A DNA stretch of 64,000 nucleotides from Nostoc linckia FACHB-104 (GCF_014696615.1 NZ_JACJQJ010000004.1:1-64000); one strand, 5' to 3'; shown: positions 1-10,152, numbered from the stretch's first letter. Notes: generated from the letters alone by a model not told the origin. Numbers and translations: made by a program.

Positions 1-206
1 CCTGCAACAGGTTCACGGATACCATCGATGTCTACTGGAGGAGCAGCGATGAAGGCGATAACGAAGCAAGCGGTAGCAGCTAGTAGGGTGGGGATCATGA
101 GGACACCGAACCAACCGATGTATAAACGGTTATTGGTGCTGGTGATCCATTCGCAGAAGCGATCCCATACGTTAGCGCTTTGGCGCTGTTGTAAGGTTGC
201 TGTCAT
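1..206 (-). CDS. psbA: Photosystem II D1 protein, 5' end only
   Basis: This is the first 68 codons of D1, the reaction-centre protein that binds the PSII primary donor, QB and part of the Mn cluster in the thylakoid. The reverse strand reads [17 protein letters not shown], then the first transmembrane helix ([17 protein letters not shown]), and continues to [11 protein letters not shown] at the window edge. D1 is about 360 residues, so roughly 80% lies outside the window. The ATG is fixed by the strongly conserved N terminus. Cyanobacteria usually carry several psbA copies, and this fragment does not show which one this is. The gene runs away from trpE, with a 551-bp non-coding stretch upstream. 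Confidence 0.97.
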   Translation of the reverse strand, partial: MTATLQQRQSANVWDRFCEWITSTNNRLYIGWFGVLMIPTLLAATACFVIAFIAAPPVDIDGIREPVA

Positions 207-757
207 TGTTTTATGAATGCGATTAGTGATTTATGAATCAGACAAGTTTGTTTTTGTCTGTAAACTTACTTTACACTCATTTACAAAAGTTAATCAAGTA
301 CTAATTGTTTTGGAAAACTAATGTATCTAATGAGTTTTACTTATATTAAAGCTGTGATTATTACTAATTAACTAATTAGTGATTAAAGGCGCAAGCCTAA
401 ACCATAACCTTTCAAGTCTTGATTCAAATTAATATTAGCCATGAGCCAGAAAATTTATGATACTGTTGGCGAATTAATTGAGGGGTATAACCCCCAATAC
501 AAAAACCTTCACTATGCATTGTTCTCCCGCCCTGCAATAAATTGCGGGCTAATAGCGAAAGTGCGTTAAAACGCACGGAAAATATTGGAGATATTATAAT
601 TGATGAGTCAAACCCCCACCTGATTCGCCAACAGTCGACATGAACTGCGTACACCATCCAGCACGCATAAAAATCTCTATTCCCAGTCAACAGTCATCTG
701 TAAACCGTCAACACTATTTACAAGTCATAGAGTTTTTGCATCTTGCTGTTAATTGAT
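207..757. other. Intergenic region upstream of psbA
   Basis: There is no convincing gene here. The right half lies beyond the trpE stop codon. The AT-rich part nearest psbA (about 207-420) should hold the psbA promoter and leader on the minus strand, but I cannot fix a -10 or -35. A G/C-rich imperfect hairpin with arms GGGG and CCCC lies at about 479-500. Confidence 0.6.
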
Positions 758-2275
758 TCACCTTAAACAACGAATTGCCTCTAACAAGCCTCTGGCTTTA
801 TTGAGTGTCTCTTCATATTCTTTTTCTGGTTCGGAATCAGCCACCAAACCAGCACCAGCTTGTACAGTAACCTGATGGTTATTGACTACCATTGTGCGAA
901 TTGCGATCGCACTATTCAATTGCCCTTCAAAATCATAATAACCATAAACACCAGAATAAACCCCTCGACGGCTGGGTTCTAATTCGTGAATAATTTCCAT
1001 TGCACGAATTTTGGGTGCGCCGCTGACTGTACCAGCCGGGAAGCAAGCTTTAAGTAGATCCCATGCGGTTTTATCATCTGCTAACTTACCCACAACGTTA
1101 CTCACAATGTGCATGACATGGGAGTAGCGTTCCACCACCATTAATTCATCAACTCTCACACTACCGCTTTGGCAAACACGTCCTAAATCATTCCGCCCTA
1201 AATCTACCAACATCACGTGTTCGGCAATTTCTTTAGGGTCTTGCAGCAAATCTTCAGCATAGGCTACATCTTCCTTGGTGGTTTTACCCCGGGGTCGTGT
1301 TCCTGCAATCGGACGGACTGTGGCGATAATATCATCATCGCGATCGCGTTCTGCCTTCACCATGACTTCGGGGCTGGAGCCAATAATTTGCCAATCCTGA
1401 AAGTTAAAATACGCCATGTAAGGCGATGGATTAATTTGCCGCAGAGAACGATAAAGGGCAAAAGGATCGCCTGTATATTCTGTTGATAATCGCTGAGAAA
1501 TAACGACTTGAAAAATATCTCCAGCTTTGATGTATTGTTTAGCTTTTTCCACACTGGCACAGAAGTCTTTACGAGTAAAGTTGCTCGTATATTCTTCTAT
1601 GGAGGAAACTTTACCTCTACTAGCTGGAGGTGTCCATTCAAAGATAGTTTTCTCTGGTGACAAAGGCAAAGATAACTTACTTACCATTTGGGAGACGCGA
1701 TCGCCAGCTTGTTGATAAGCTGCCTGTAAATCCACATTTGGATCGCGTAAATCAGCATAAGCGATCGCCCAAATTTTCCGCTTGACTTGGTCAAAAATTA
1801 ACAGGTGATCTACCTGCATCCACAATCCATCCGGAATATTTCTTTCATCCTGGGGATAAATTGGCACACGGGGTTCTATCCAGTTAATTAATTCATAACC
1901 CCAAAAGCCAAACAATCCACCTATTCCTGGTGGCAGTTGTGGTAATTTAACTGGTTTATAAGGTTCTAAACAATTGGCTAAAGCCGTAAAAGGGTCACCA
2001 GCAAACGCTACTTGTGAACCATCACGGTGTGTTTGGGTTGTATTATTACCCCTAGCTTCTAATATCCACAGTGGATCGCAACCCAACAAACTATAACGTC
2101 CTAATTTTTCCCCACCTTCCACAGATTCCAACAAAAAGCTGTAGGGTTGACCAGCACAGACCTTGTACCAAGCTGATACTGGCGTGTCAAGATCTGCCAC
2201 CCATTCCTGATACACCGGAACGAAGTTACCTTGTAAAGCTAATTGAGAAAAATCAGAAAAATCGGGAAAAATCAT
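758..2275 (-). CDS. trpE: Anthranilate synthase component I
   Basis: Converts chorismate to anthranilate, using ammonia from the glutaminase subunit TrpG, in the first committed step of tryptophan synthesis. The protein is 505 residues, normal for the family. The N-terminal half has the LLES motif of the tryptophan feedback site. The chorismate-binding half shows KAGDIFQVVISQRL, GSSPE, TVRPIAGTRPRG, LVDLGRNDLGRV, AGTVSGAPKIRAMEII and QAGAGLVADSEPEKEYEET. I start at the ATG giving MIFPDFSDF. An upstream in-frame ATG at 2341 would add 22 residues, but those are the translation of an STRR repeat (YPNPQSLIPNPQ) and are unlikely to be real. PabB is an alternative, but the length and the LLES motif favour TrpE. 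trpG is not in the window. Confidence 0.93.
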   Translation of the reverse strand: MIFPDFSDFSQLALQGNFVPVYQEWVADLDTPVSAWYKVCAGQPYSFLLESVEGGEKLGRYSLLGCDPLWILEARGNNTTQTHRDGSQVAFAGDPFTALANCLEPYKPVKLPQLPPGIGGLFGFWGYELINWIEPRVPIYPQDERNIPDGLWMQVDHLLIFDQVKRKIWAIAYADLRDPNVDLQAAYQQAGDRVSQMVSKLSLPLSPEKTIFEWTPPASRGKVSSIEEYTSNFTRKDFCASVEKAKQYIKAGDIFQVVISQRLSTEYTGDPFALYRSLRQINPSPYMAYFNFQDWQIIGSSPEVMVKAERDRDDDIIATVRPIAGTRPRGKTTKEDVAYAEDLLQDPKEIAEHVMLVDLGRNDLGRVCQSGSVRVDELMVVERYSHVMHIVSNVVGKLADDKTAWDLLKACFPAGTVSGAPKIRAMEIIHELEPSRRGVYSGVYGYYDFEGQLNSAIAIRTMVVNNHQVTVQAGAGLVADSEPEKEYEETLNKARGLLEAIRCLR

Positions 2276-2454
2276 AAACACAGTAAGGGTTTGGGGATTG
2301 GGTATTAGGGATTGGGGATTGGGGTATAGAGCATAGGGCATAGGGTATCAGGTATTGAGATTGGATCAAAGTTTTTCTTATCTCCATTCCCTATTACCTA
2401 GCCCCTAATCCCTAATCACTAAATTCCCAATCCCCAGCCCCCAGTACCTAGTAC
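2276..2454. repeat. STRR-type short tandem repeats between psaD and trpE
   Basis: Heptamer-like units (GGGGATT, TAGGGAT and complements such as CCCCTAATC) run in degenerate tandem, first G-rich and then C-rich on the plus strand, so the two halves could pair. Such short tandemly repeated sequences are common in Nostocales. This one fills most of the gap downstream of psaD and upstream of trpE. Confidence 0.8.
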
Positions 2455-2874
2455 CTATGCATCATAGGTATATTTGCCACTAAACTTGAGCGCTGATGGA
2501 TTGGGATTTTCACCAATTCTGCGTGGTACAAAACGTACTTTTTCACGGCCTGCATTCACCTTTTCAGGGAATACGCCATCAGCTGGGTGAATCAAAGAAG
2601 TTTCTCCGCTGGGCAAAATCCGGTAAATTTTGTAGTCTGTGATTTTAAATTTCCGGAGTTGACCACCCAAAGCGATGCCATATTCTTTCCGAGCCAAGTA
2701 CAGCAGGTTTTGACCTTGCTGCATAGTGGCTGCACCACCTGTAGGCAGTTCAAAAACTTGCTGCTTGGGGCTAGTCCAGGTGATAGCGTACTTTTCTTCC
2801 ACTTCTGCTTTTGTGAGTAGGCCGCCAGTGTTGCCAGCAAAGAGTGGAGTTTTTCCAGAAAGTGTTTCTGCCAT
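2455..2874 (-). CDS. psaD: Photosystem I subunit II (PsaD)
   Basis: A peripheral stromal-side PSI subunit that docks ferredoxin and stabilises PsaC. The 139-residue protein begins [18 protein letters not shown], contains [19 protein letters not shown] and the basic ferredoxin-facing segment around [16 protein letters not shown], and ends [10 protein letters not shown], all typical of cyanobacterial PsaD. An in-frame ATG five codons upstream (2889) would add MRDYF; I prefer the canonical MAETL start. It is flanked by STRR repeats on both sides, so it is probably transcribed alone. Confidence 0.97.
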   Translation of the reverse strand: MAETLSGKTPLFAGNTGGLLTKAEVEEKYAITWTSPKQQVFELPTGGAATMQQGQNLLYLARKEYGIALGGQLRKFKITDYKIYRILPSGETSLIHPADGVFPEKVNAGREKVRFVPRRIGENPNPSALKFSGKYTYDA

Positions 2875-2967
2875 AAAGTAGTCTCTCAACGTTTTTAGGG
2901 CATCCTAACACCGCCAACCGGATCATATTGCGATCGCGTTATAGACTGTAACAGTTTTTAGTCATTT

Positions 2968-3072
2968 TTGGATTGGGATTGGGGAATAGGGATTGGGGAA
3001 TAGGGCTTGGGGATTGGGAATTTCTCCCCTACTTCCCCTACTTCCTCATCTCCCTCATCTCCCTCATCTTCC
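2968..3072. repeat. STRR-type short tandem repeats upstream of psaD
   Basis: Units such as GGGGAATAGGGATT are followed by pyrimidine-rich units (CTTCCCCTA, then CATCTCCCT repeated). The array fills the gap between the sensor kinase stop codon and the psaD promoter region. Confidence 0.75.
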
Positions 3073-5079
3073 TCACCTCCCCTTCCTCGTCCGCTTCTCC
3101 TCCTGGCTAGCCTGAACGATGGGGATAGTAAAGCGAAATTGACTGCCTTGGTCTTTACCTGTTGACTCTGCCCAAATTTCACCACCCCAGCCATTGACAA
3201 TTAGACGACAAATTGCTAATCCAAGACCAGTACCACCGGCGCTGCGTCGTAGTGCGCCTTCTTCTTGATAAAATCTGTCAAAAACTATTTCTAGGCGGTT
3301 TGGTTCGATACCTCTACCTGTATCAGCCACAGTGACCTCAACCATCTTTTGGTCGTTGCAAGTAGCACTAATGCTGATTTCTCCTTGTGAGGGGGTAAAT
3401 TTATAAGCGTTATCTACGAGTTTCGCCATTACTTCCACTAGCCAATCACCATCAGCTTTTACTAAAGGTAGGTTTTGGGGTATGTCTGTGGAGATTGAAG
3501 GGAATTTTTCGGTGGTTGAGCGTATCCGCATACGACTGAGGGCTAAATCGACACACTCTTGTACAGTTAATGATTCTGGGTGCCATTCTACACGACCACT
3601 TTCTAAATTAGAAAGTGTTAAGAAATCTTGCACTAACTTCCGCATCCGTTCGGAATCAGACAGCGCAGTACTCAGCATTACCTGCTGCAAATCTTGGGGC
3701 ATATCTGGTTCGCTGGCGAGGCTTTCTAAGCAAACTTGAATGGTGGATAGAGGGGTGCGGAGTTCGTGCCCAGTGATGGCTATCAGGTTGCTGCGGGTGC
3801 GATCTAGGGCTTCTAACTGCTGATTAAGTACTTCGAGGTTAGCGTAGGCTTCCGCTTGAATTAGCGCGGCTCCTACTTGGGTAGCGATCGCTTTTACCAA
3901 ATCCAATTCTGCTGGTTGGCACTCATGGACTGGCATAGTGCAATAGTGTAACTCTACGACACCTAATAATCGTCCTTGATAAAATACTGGCTCCATCAGC
4001 CAAGAACGGATGGCAAACTTTTTGGCGATCGCAGACAACATCGTGGAGCTGTTCACCCACGGTTCGGTTAAGGTATCGCTAACACAAACTCCCTCACCGC
4101 GTTGAATAATTTCCCGAAATAGAGGATTTTTATCTAACTCCCAGGTTTGCCCCTTCACAGATGTCACCCCTGGGGTTAAAAATTCATGTTCAATGATGGC
4201 TTTGGCTTCTGTAGCCTGGACGCGGTAAATTAAACAACGACCAGCCCCCATGTGCTGCCCTAATTCTTGTGCAGCTATTTGCAGGACTTCATGGGGATCG
4301 AGCGATCGCCGAATTGCAGTACTAATTGAGTTAATTAAGCGTTCTTTGCGTGCTTGGGCTGTAATCGAACGATAGGCTTTATGTAATTTGTACTGACTAG
4401 CTTGGAGATAAGTAACTAAGCGTTGCACAAAAGGGTCAGTATCTATATCACAAGCATATTCGCTGGTCTGTACTACTCCTGAGTTAATTCTCGGTTTCCC
4501 TATACCAAACCGCTGGCGTGCTTCCTCTACTTTCTCAAGCAAATCTGGTCTGTAAATCAAAATCCTGTCTAATAGCAGTTGGGCTGCTTTTAGGCTGACT
4601 CCCCTTTCTGATGTCCAAACGCCTTCAAACCGACGTGCTGTATCCATATCCAGATTAGGTACTAGATCGGGAAGCTGCTTATGTTTGGCAATGGAGCCTA
4701 AGCTTTCTCGGCACACTAGGCAAGTAGCATAATTATCCGCAATTACTACTAAATGCCATTCTTGGCTTAAAGCATCATCTGGTTCAAAAGCTATTTTTTC
4801 ATAGTATTCCGAGCTATTAGTAAAATCAGTTTCTGGTGCAGATAGCACGTATACATGACTACTTCGCTCGGAGAGCCTTTGGTATCGATGAGCTTCTTGG
4901 CGGTAGAACCGCTCACGTTGGAAGCTAGCAATTACCAAAGGCTCGACTAAAGTCGCCGCCAAAACCTGGTCTTCCATCGCATGGGAGAGCGCCGTTAGTG
5001 AAGCCTTGAAATATAGCTGGGGCCGCAGGTAGGGGAGGAACTGTAGCAGATCACTCAGCACGGAAGTCGAAATGCTCAT
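3073..5079 (-). CDS. DICT-GAF sensor histidine kinase
   Basis: A soluble sensor kinase of 668 residues. Residues 1-200 match a DICT sensory domain, a module found with GGDEF, EAL, HD-GYP and two-component proteins. A GAF domain spans about 255-410. A HisKA dimerisation domain follows, with the phosphoacceptor in ITGHELRTPLS (His438). The ATPase domain is at about 540-655, with the N box KLVDNAYKF, G1 box DTGRGIE and G2 box GGTGLGLAI. No receiver domain or membrane segment is seen, so a separate response regulator is expected; none is adjacent. The C-terminal tail KRTRKGR is encoded at the edge of the STRR array and may vary. The signal sensed cannot be read from the sequence. Confidence 0.88.
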   Translation of the reverse strand: MSISTSVLSDLLQFLPYLRPQLYFKASLTALSHAMEDQVLAATLVEPLVIASFQRERFYRQEAHRYQRLSERSSHVYVLSAPETDFTNSSEYYEKIAFEPDDALSQEWHLVVIADNYATCLVCRESLGSIAKHKQLPDLVPNLDMDTARRFEGVWTSERGVSLKAAQLLLDRILIYRPDLLEKVEEARQRFGIGKPRINSGVVQTSEYACDIDTDPFVQRLVTYLQASQYKLHKAYRSITAQARKERLINSISTAIRRSLDPHEVLQIAAQELGQHMGAGRCLIYRVQATEAKAIIEHEFLTPGVTSVKGQTWELDKNPLFREIIQRGEGVCVSDTLTEPWVNSSTMLSAIAKKFAIRSWLMEPVFYQGRLLGVVELHYCTMPVHECQPAELDLVKAIATQVGAALIQAEAYANLEVLNQQLEALDRTRSNLIAITGHELRTPLSTIQVCLESLASEPDMPQDLQQVMLSTALSDSERMRKLVQDFLTLSNLESGRVEWHPESLTVQECVDLALSRMRIRSTTEKFPSISTDIPQNLPLVKADGDWLVEVMAKLVDNAYKFTPSQGEISISATCNDQKMVEVTVADTGRGIEPNRLEIVFDRFYQEEGALRRSAGGTGLGLAICRLIVNGWGGEIWAESTGKDQGSQFRFTIPIVQASQEEKRTRKGR

Positions 5080-5913
5080 GAATATCGTTAAAGAAGCCCA
5101 ATCTGGAAAAGATCCACGTCACAGCTGCATTGTACAAATTACAATGAACTCTAAAATCGAGTTAACAATTGCAATATGTAAAGAATCGTAAAAAATGAAG
5201 TTTAGCAGCAGATGCAGTACTTTGCTGCTAGTTAAGAGGAGAAATTATAGCTTAATTGACAAATAGCCCTCAAAATGCTAATCAGTCTTTGTTCGCACCA
5301 TAGGGTGTGGTCTGTATAGCAGTTATCTAGCTGTTCGTCACAGTTGCTTTGTTCCTCACTTACGTCTTCTTTATCCATTTGCTGGCGTTGTCATGTTTAA
5401 AAATAATAGGCTATTAAGCCCAATATACATTCTCGACCAGATCCACTATCAGTCAGCAACTAAGTTTTAGAGAAAAAGTTACCCTTAGATACAAAATTAG
5501 ACTCTGATAATCTCTGCAATGCCAGGACACTGTGGAAGAATTGAGAAATTCACCTATCAGATGAGCAATCTTAGTAAAAGATGTTTTTATTTGATTTGTA
5601 CACAAAACTCGATAAGTAAGTCTGTGGAAATAAACAAAACTATGTTAAGAAACATAAATAGGCTTGAAATCCTTACCAAAGACAAATGACAAAGGACAAA
5701 TGACAGCCTCAGTCAGTTATTTTTAATTTCGCCGACCTACTTACGCTGTTATTTCTTATTTGGTATTCCCTGTTTCCCTTTAGGTATTCTGGGGAGTCAA
5801 GCAGTTGTTCATAGAGTTTACCTGACGTACTGCTTCGCCTGTTTTCTAACTTTGACACATAAAAATTGGAAGCTATTCAAGTTTGAAGCTTCCAAAATTC
5901 TCTGTATAAATTG
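5080..5913. other. Non-coding stretch upstream of the DICT kinase
   Basis: I found no supported gene. The 300 bp next to the kinase should contain its promoter and leader. The rest is AT-rich, with short direct repeats such as GACAAATGAC AAAGGACAAATGAC at about 5680-5702. Confidence 0.5.
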
Positions 5914-6035
5914 CTAATTTTTAAACCAGCCATAATCCTGTTTGGGAGGACGAGGATTACGATAGTCGTTTATAGAAGCGTAAGAGTTATGAGTTCTACC
6001 AGCCTCGACTATAATTTAACTGTCGCTTTTTCCAT
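5914..6035 (-). pseudogene. Frameshifted small gene remnant
   Basis: The minus strand has a good ribosome-binding site (AGGAG six bases before an ATG at 6035) and reads MEKATVK. It then needs a shift to read on as IIVEAGRTHNSYASINDYR and a tail with RPPKQDYGWFKN before a stop at 5914. The second frame looks like genuine protein sequence, so I infer a small gene of about 40 codons broken by an indel. I do not recognise the product. It could instead be two unrelated coincidental frames. Confidence 0.35.
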
Positions 6036-6149
6036 TTCTACTCCTGTTAATAGTATTAGATGTGAGCTTTTTGGGCTAAAGTCACATTTACCACAGTCAA
6101 GGAAGTTTTCTCTATCGTCTCCACCATCTCTAAACTAGGTGGAAACAAT

Positions 6150-6313
6150 TTAAATTTGGCATGGGGAAAATTCACCATTACCAATTTTATTAGTTCCAAC
6201 TTCTTGAGAAAAAGAACCACCAGCAGCAACAGTTGAATCGTCTATTTTGGTCTTGGATTGATCTACTCTATTAAGATATTGACTGCTTCACCAATCGAGT
6301 TGATATCTTTCAT
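6150..6313 (-). pseudogene. Second frameshifted small gene remnant
   Basis: The minus strand starts at 6313 with MKDINSIGEAVNI and meets a stop after 16 codons. In the neighbouring frame the text continues smoothly as LNRVDQSKTKIDDSTVAAGG and further to SFSQEVGTNKIGNGEFSPC before a stop at 6150. A single indel would join the two into a protein of about 54 residues. The family is unknown. Its position just upstream of the other remnant, in the same orientation, suggests a decayed cluster of small genes. Confidence 0.35.
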
Positions 6314-7101
6314 GTTTGGAACTGATAGTTGATTTCGCTCCTACCCATGAAATTGGCTAGTCAATCACTTCTGTTTCAGTTGGCATCTATAATTTATAAA
6401 ATTTTCTTTTGTAATATTTGCCAATTTGGCAGATTGTATCAATAATGGTGTGATTATTTTTAAATAACTTAACTATAATATACTTTCGCGAAGTACTTCC
6501 TCAGCAATTAATGCAAATATGTTGCATTTTATATTGCTTTTGCTAGACCATATACGGTTTGATTATATTTCTCAATCAGTTATTATTGTTAGTCCTACTA
6601 CTAGGACAATCAAAACATATAAAACTCATCTTTAATTAAAAAAACTCGGTATATCTTTATTACTGCTGTCCGGTTATTCTTACCTTTCTAGTCCAGCGAT
6701 TTCAGCAATCAAACTAGATTGCTAGATATTGCCATCTTAGCCTGGAAAACAATCACTTCACAAATAAAGGGTAGTCCCCCTAAAGGAGGAGGACTATATA
6801 AGGTAGGAGTCTTAGAGGTCGCAATCACAAAGCGAATCTGTTGGCTGAATTTTTACAAGCAGTCTATTTAAAGACAAATACCATTACAAAGCCGCCGTGC
6901 TATAGATTGTTAATCTGCATGGCAATTAGATAGTTACTCAACGACTGGAAATCTGTAGTTAATTTATAGATATATTAATTAATCAACAGAATTTTCCAGA
7001 AGTATCTTGAGTACTTTCTGGCCGGAATTAGTATTTGATTTATGTTCTCGAACTTACTCTGTCAGCCACCTATCCTAACTAGCACCACAAATTTCTACTT
7101 T
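6314..7101. other. AT-rich non-coding stretch
   Basis: No open frame here is convincing. A short imperfect inverted repeat (AGTCCCCCT with AGGAGGACT) is present at about 6773-6796 and has no T-run after it. Otherwise I see nothing. Confidence 0.5.
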
Positions 7102-7440
7102 TTACTTCCCAACGACCTCAAGATAAGGAAATTCCTTAATTTTGCTTAAGCTGCTGGGTGAGACATTAGTATCAGACCTTTTCTCAGCAGATGGTTTGGC
7201 AATGTTCAGAGTAGGATTTTGCTGGTTGTTAGACCGGCTCATGAGGGAGTTTTCTTTGAGCAATCGATTGTAAGTCCGATAAGGAATGTAATGTAAAGGA
7301 TTGTAACCAGCAAAACGTAACATTAATACACAGGCCCAGGAATACTTTCCAGAAAGAATCGCTTCCACTACCTGATCAAATTGCTCAGGAGGAATAGAGT
7401 TCTTTAACTTGCTACTAATGTCAGAAATATCGTGGTTCAT
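7102..7440 (-). CDS. HetP-family heterocyst commitment protein
   Basis: The protein has 112 residues. The N-terminal half carries the HetP-family core: [20 protein letters not shown], then [20 protein letters not shown] and NRLLKEN. The C-terminal half is Ser-rich, low in complexity and probably variable. HetP and its paralogues act in heterocyst commitment in Anabaena/Nostoc, some promoting and some delaying it. Because the hetC-hetP arrangement is absent here, this is more likely a paralogue than hetP itself. It lies downstream of, and in the same direction as, an unrecognised 105-residue ORF. Its presence strongly implies a heterocyst-forming host. Confidence 0.85.
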   Translation of the reverse strand: MNHDISDISSKLKNSIPPEQFDQVVEAILSGKYSWACVLMLRFAGYNPLHYIPYRTYNRLLKENSLMSRSNNQQNPTLNIAKPSAEKRSDTNVSPSSLSKIKEFPYLEVVGK

Positions 7441-7650
7441 AGTGTTAGTTGTCTTAATTTAAGTAAACCAGTCTGGTTCTGCGGTTGTTGGGATTTAAAT
7501 TGAAGTTAACAAACTGCTCTAGCCTATTTACATTTGCTGAATTAGCTTCGAGAACAGAAATCAGCAATACGGTATTAGCGGCTATTAAGGGAGAACACTA
7601 CCCTCTTAACAGGTACAAACAGAAATCACAAAAGTTCTGAGTAAATTTTG

Positions 7651-7968
7651 CTATTTCTGAAGACCGAAGCTACTTACTTGAGACCGCTTGCTCCATTCTT
7701 GAAATTTGATATAGCGATCGCTGGTAGATGTTTCTGGTACAGTCGCTCTAGTTATACTGAGCGCACTGTTATAAATCGATATTTTCTCAGGAGTTGGATC
7801 GTAGTAAGGATGCAAATAATCAACCTTCATCCTATAACTACTCCTTTGACTTGCGGTTTCCACTGCATTTAACTTGATGATTCTTTCCATGAGCTGACCT
7901 GTTTGGGAAACTTGACTGTTTAAAATCAAGCCTGTGGATTTATCGTAATTATTTACATCCTCTGCCAA
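7651..7968 (-). CDS. Hypothetical protein upstream of the HetP-family gene
   Basis: A 105-residue ORF of unknown function. It is hydrophilic, without signal peptide or membrane segment, and contains YLHPYYDPTPEKISIYNSAL and a basic C terminus (KFQEWSKRSQ). It lies 210 bp upstream of the HetP-family gene on the same strand, so co-transcription is possible. Amino-acid composition is protein-like and the frame is open to the ATG. I recognise no domain. It could be a chance ORF, but most local non-coding DNA is too AT-rich to stay open this long. Confidence 0.5.
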   Translation of the reverse strand: MAEDVNNYDKSTGLILNSQVSQTGQLMERIIKLNAVETASQRSSYRMKVDYLHPYYDPTPEKISIYNSALSITRATVPETSTSDRYIKFQEWSKRSQVSSFGLQK

Positions 7969-9036
7969 GTTCTACAGCCTTTACTTAGTGGTAAGAAGTA
8001 CTGAAGAACTGAACTCTGCCGTTAGTTAGTTTTCGGCTATAGCTCTTGCTGAGTAATTAACGCTTGGTAAAAATTTACCTTTTGTTATGTTCAGACGAAT
8101 GGCAGAAAAAGTCTCGGTTTGGCTCTTGGTAGATGCAGTTTCGTCCTCTTGAAATTTCCCAACTCCTAATTTAATTACTTTTCCCTGATATGATTGATGT
8201 ATTATATATTGCTACGAAATTAGGAGTTAGTCAGTAAAACTATATAAGTTTTAGGGTGGGAACTCAAAGTTCTATTTTCTTGAATTTCAAGAACAACATT
8301 TCTATTTATACTATTTTTTTGCGCTAATGTCATCTCCTAAATAGATGTCTTTATAAGTGAAATTTAGTGATTTTTATATGATATCTACTTATGTATTGTG
8401 TAACTTAGCATTTTGTCACCTTTTTTCTAAATACTGAGGGGCAAGACCCCTCATATAAGATACATATCGAAATTTCATTTACCTCACATTACTAAGAAAT
8501 TTTACCATTATGTATGTGGTTTAACAGGCAAGTAACAAAGAAAATAGATATTATTAAATAAATATAAAAAAGACATAATTATTGAAAAACTTTTTTAGAA
8601 CTGATCTGACTTATATCTTTGTTCAGTTTTTGTTTATTCCTAGCTATGTAAAGGTTACAGCGTTTTTATGCCTAAGCAATTAGAACATGTTTGTTGATAA
8701 TATTGCATCAATATAAACCATGCTTTGCTGCAGATAATATGCAAATATTTTTAGAATATGATATGATATATAAACTTTGTTAACCAGTGTCAAATGATTC
8801 TGGCAAATTCACCACCAATTCATATCTAAATCAATAATAATGTATCAGAATTAGCCTATAACTTGCTCTTAAAATAAGCAGTATATAGGTATATTATCTA
8901 CAGCAGATGATAGTAAGAGTTCTAAATAGCCTGACTGTAGAATCAATAGCTAACTGATGAAGTTAAGTATGGTTACATGAGAAAATGTAATTATTACTAG
9001 TAGCGATAAAAACCTATAATTACTATCAGTTTTTCA
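7969..9036. other. AT-rich gene-poor stretch
   Basis: No gene of supportable length. It holds an inverted repeat with arms AACTCCTAATTT (about 8159-8170) and AAATTAGGAGTT (about 8218-8229), and a G/C hairpin with arms GAGGGG and CCCCTC near 8437-8454 that has no T-run. The rest is AT-rich. Confidence 0.5.
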
Positions 9037-9279
9037 TCAGTGTGGTTTCTCAAAATAATACTTCGGTCTCAGTCCAAGATACAGACAGATGCAGGAACCT
9101 TGGGAAAATAGGAGAGATATGATGTGGAACCAAGTAGTCTCCCATCTCTGTTCCGCAGTTCCTAATTGATTGACAATTACCCTCAAAAAACTGAGAATAG
9201 ACGTTTTTGGAGTGGGAGACTGCTGGTTAGCTTGAAATTCTCCATCTCCCTGAACTCTAAACGACAAATAGGAGTTCAT
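9037..9279 (-). CDS. Doubtful small hypothetical ORF
   Basis: A possible 80-residue protein starting MNSYLSFRVQGDGEFQAN; eight more codons lie upstream in frame to an ATG at 9303. The first 45 residues look protein-like. The second half has a hydrophobic run (FHIISLLFSQGSCICLYLG) and may be out of the original frame. No domain is recognised. It could be the intact start of a gene damaged near position 9150. Confidence 0.3.
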   Translation of the reverse strand: MNSYLSFRVQGDGEFQANQQSPTPKTSILSFLRVIVNQLGTAEQRWETTWFHIISLLFSQGSCICLYLGLRPKYYFEKPH

Positions 9280-9303
9280 GGCTAAATTTTGGGTTGTGGG
9301 CAA

Positions 9304-9929
9304 GCTTGTTAACTTTAAATAGACGAGTACATTCAGTACAAAAAAGACGTGAAATTTTTCACTGTTTGGATTGTGTCATTCCAACAGCCTCTGGAAAACG
9401 CAATTATTTGTGTTACCAATCACCAATTGCAGAGCTATCATTTTTCAGTGGCTTATCCTAAGAGAAAGTTTCAAAAAGTACTCGTAAATACTGATGTATA
9501 GTAATTCCTCTGGGAGTTGTGAAATTACTTATGGAGGCTGAGAACGGAGAATAGGAAAGATTTACAAATGATTTATGACTGTAAGATTTTTGAGTCAAGT
9601 CTAAATCAATGGCTAATGTTTGCTTCTGAGGTTTTGGCTGCGATCGCCAATATATACTCCCTACTTTATCAAAATTTTACCTACTCTTTAATCAATCACT
9701 ATTGATTTAACTACCTTTTTATGTATACAAAAATACTTAGAATGAATGTAAAAAATTTATTTTACCTTATCTGTAGAGATTTTTTACAACAGGCAGTTAA
9801 ATTCATAGTAGCTTTTGCTACAAAAAATAATTAATAATAAATTTATTTTCCGGTAAAAAATGTTAACCATGAACATAAATTTTTAGAGATTAGTATCCTC
9901 AATAACTTAAGCTGAAAATCTAGAATCCA
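9304..9929. other. Non-coding AT-rich stretch
   Basis: Nothing supportable beyond one HIP1-like CGATCGCC at about 9641. No hairpins with T-runs and no long open frames. Confidence 0.5.
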
Positions 9930-10118
9930 GTGAAAGCAACACTCCTGAGTCTTCAAGAAGTTACAACCCTGTTACTATTACTTACTCTTTTCTATTGGTT
10001 TAAGAAACACCCGGAAAATAAAACAACAGATAAAAATACTTACGAAATCAGCTACAAACGGAGTAGGTTTGAAAACGTAAATAATAAAACGCAGATATTT
10101 TTCTGTATGTATATTTGA
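9930..10118 (+). CDS. Doubtful small membrane ORF
   Basis: A GTG-started frame of 62 codons. A hydrophobic segment (VTTLLLLLTLFYWF) at residues 11-24 is followed by a charged tail. This is the layout of single-span small membrane proteins. There is no good ribosome-binding site, the tail is AT-driven (Lys/Asn), and no family is recognised. Chance is the main alternative. Confidence 0.25.
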   Translation: MKATLLSLQEVTTLLLLLTLFYWFKKHPENKTTDKNTYEISYKRSRFENVNNKTQIFFCMYI

Positions 10119-10152
10119 TTGCAAAATTGAAATTAGTTAATCAAAAATAAAT

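Noticed and set aside
424-690. 88-codon minus-strand ORF upstream of psbA
   Set aside because: No domain, no ribosome-binding site and an implausible composition; most likely chance.
2276-2341. N-terminal extension of TrpE to the upstream ATG
   Set aside because: The extra residues are a translation of STRR repeat DNA.
8437-8454. G/C hairpin as terminator
   Set aside because: No T-run follows on either strand, and there is no gene for it to end.
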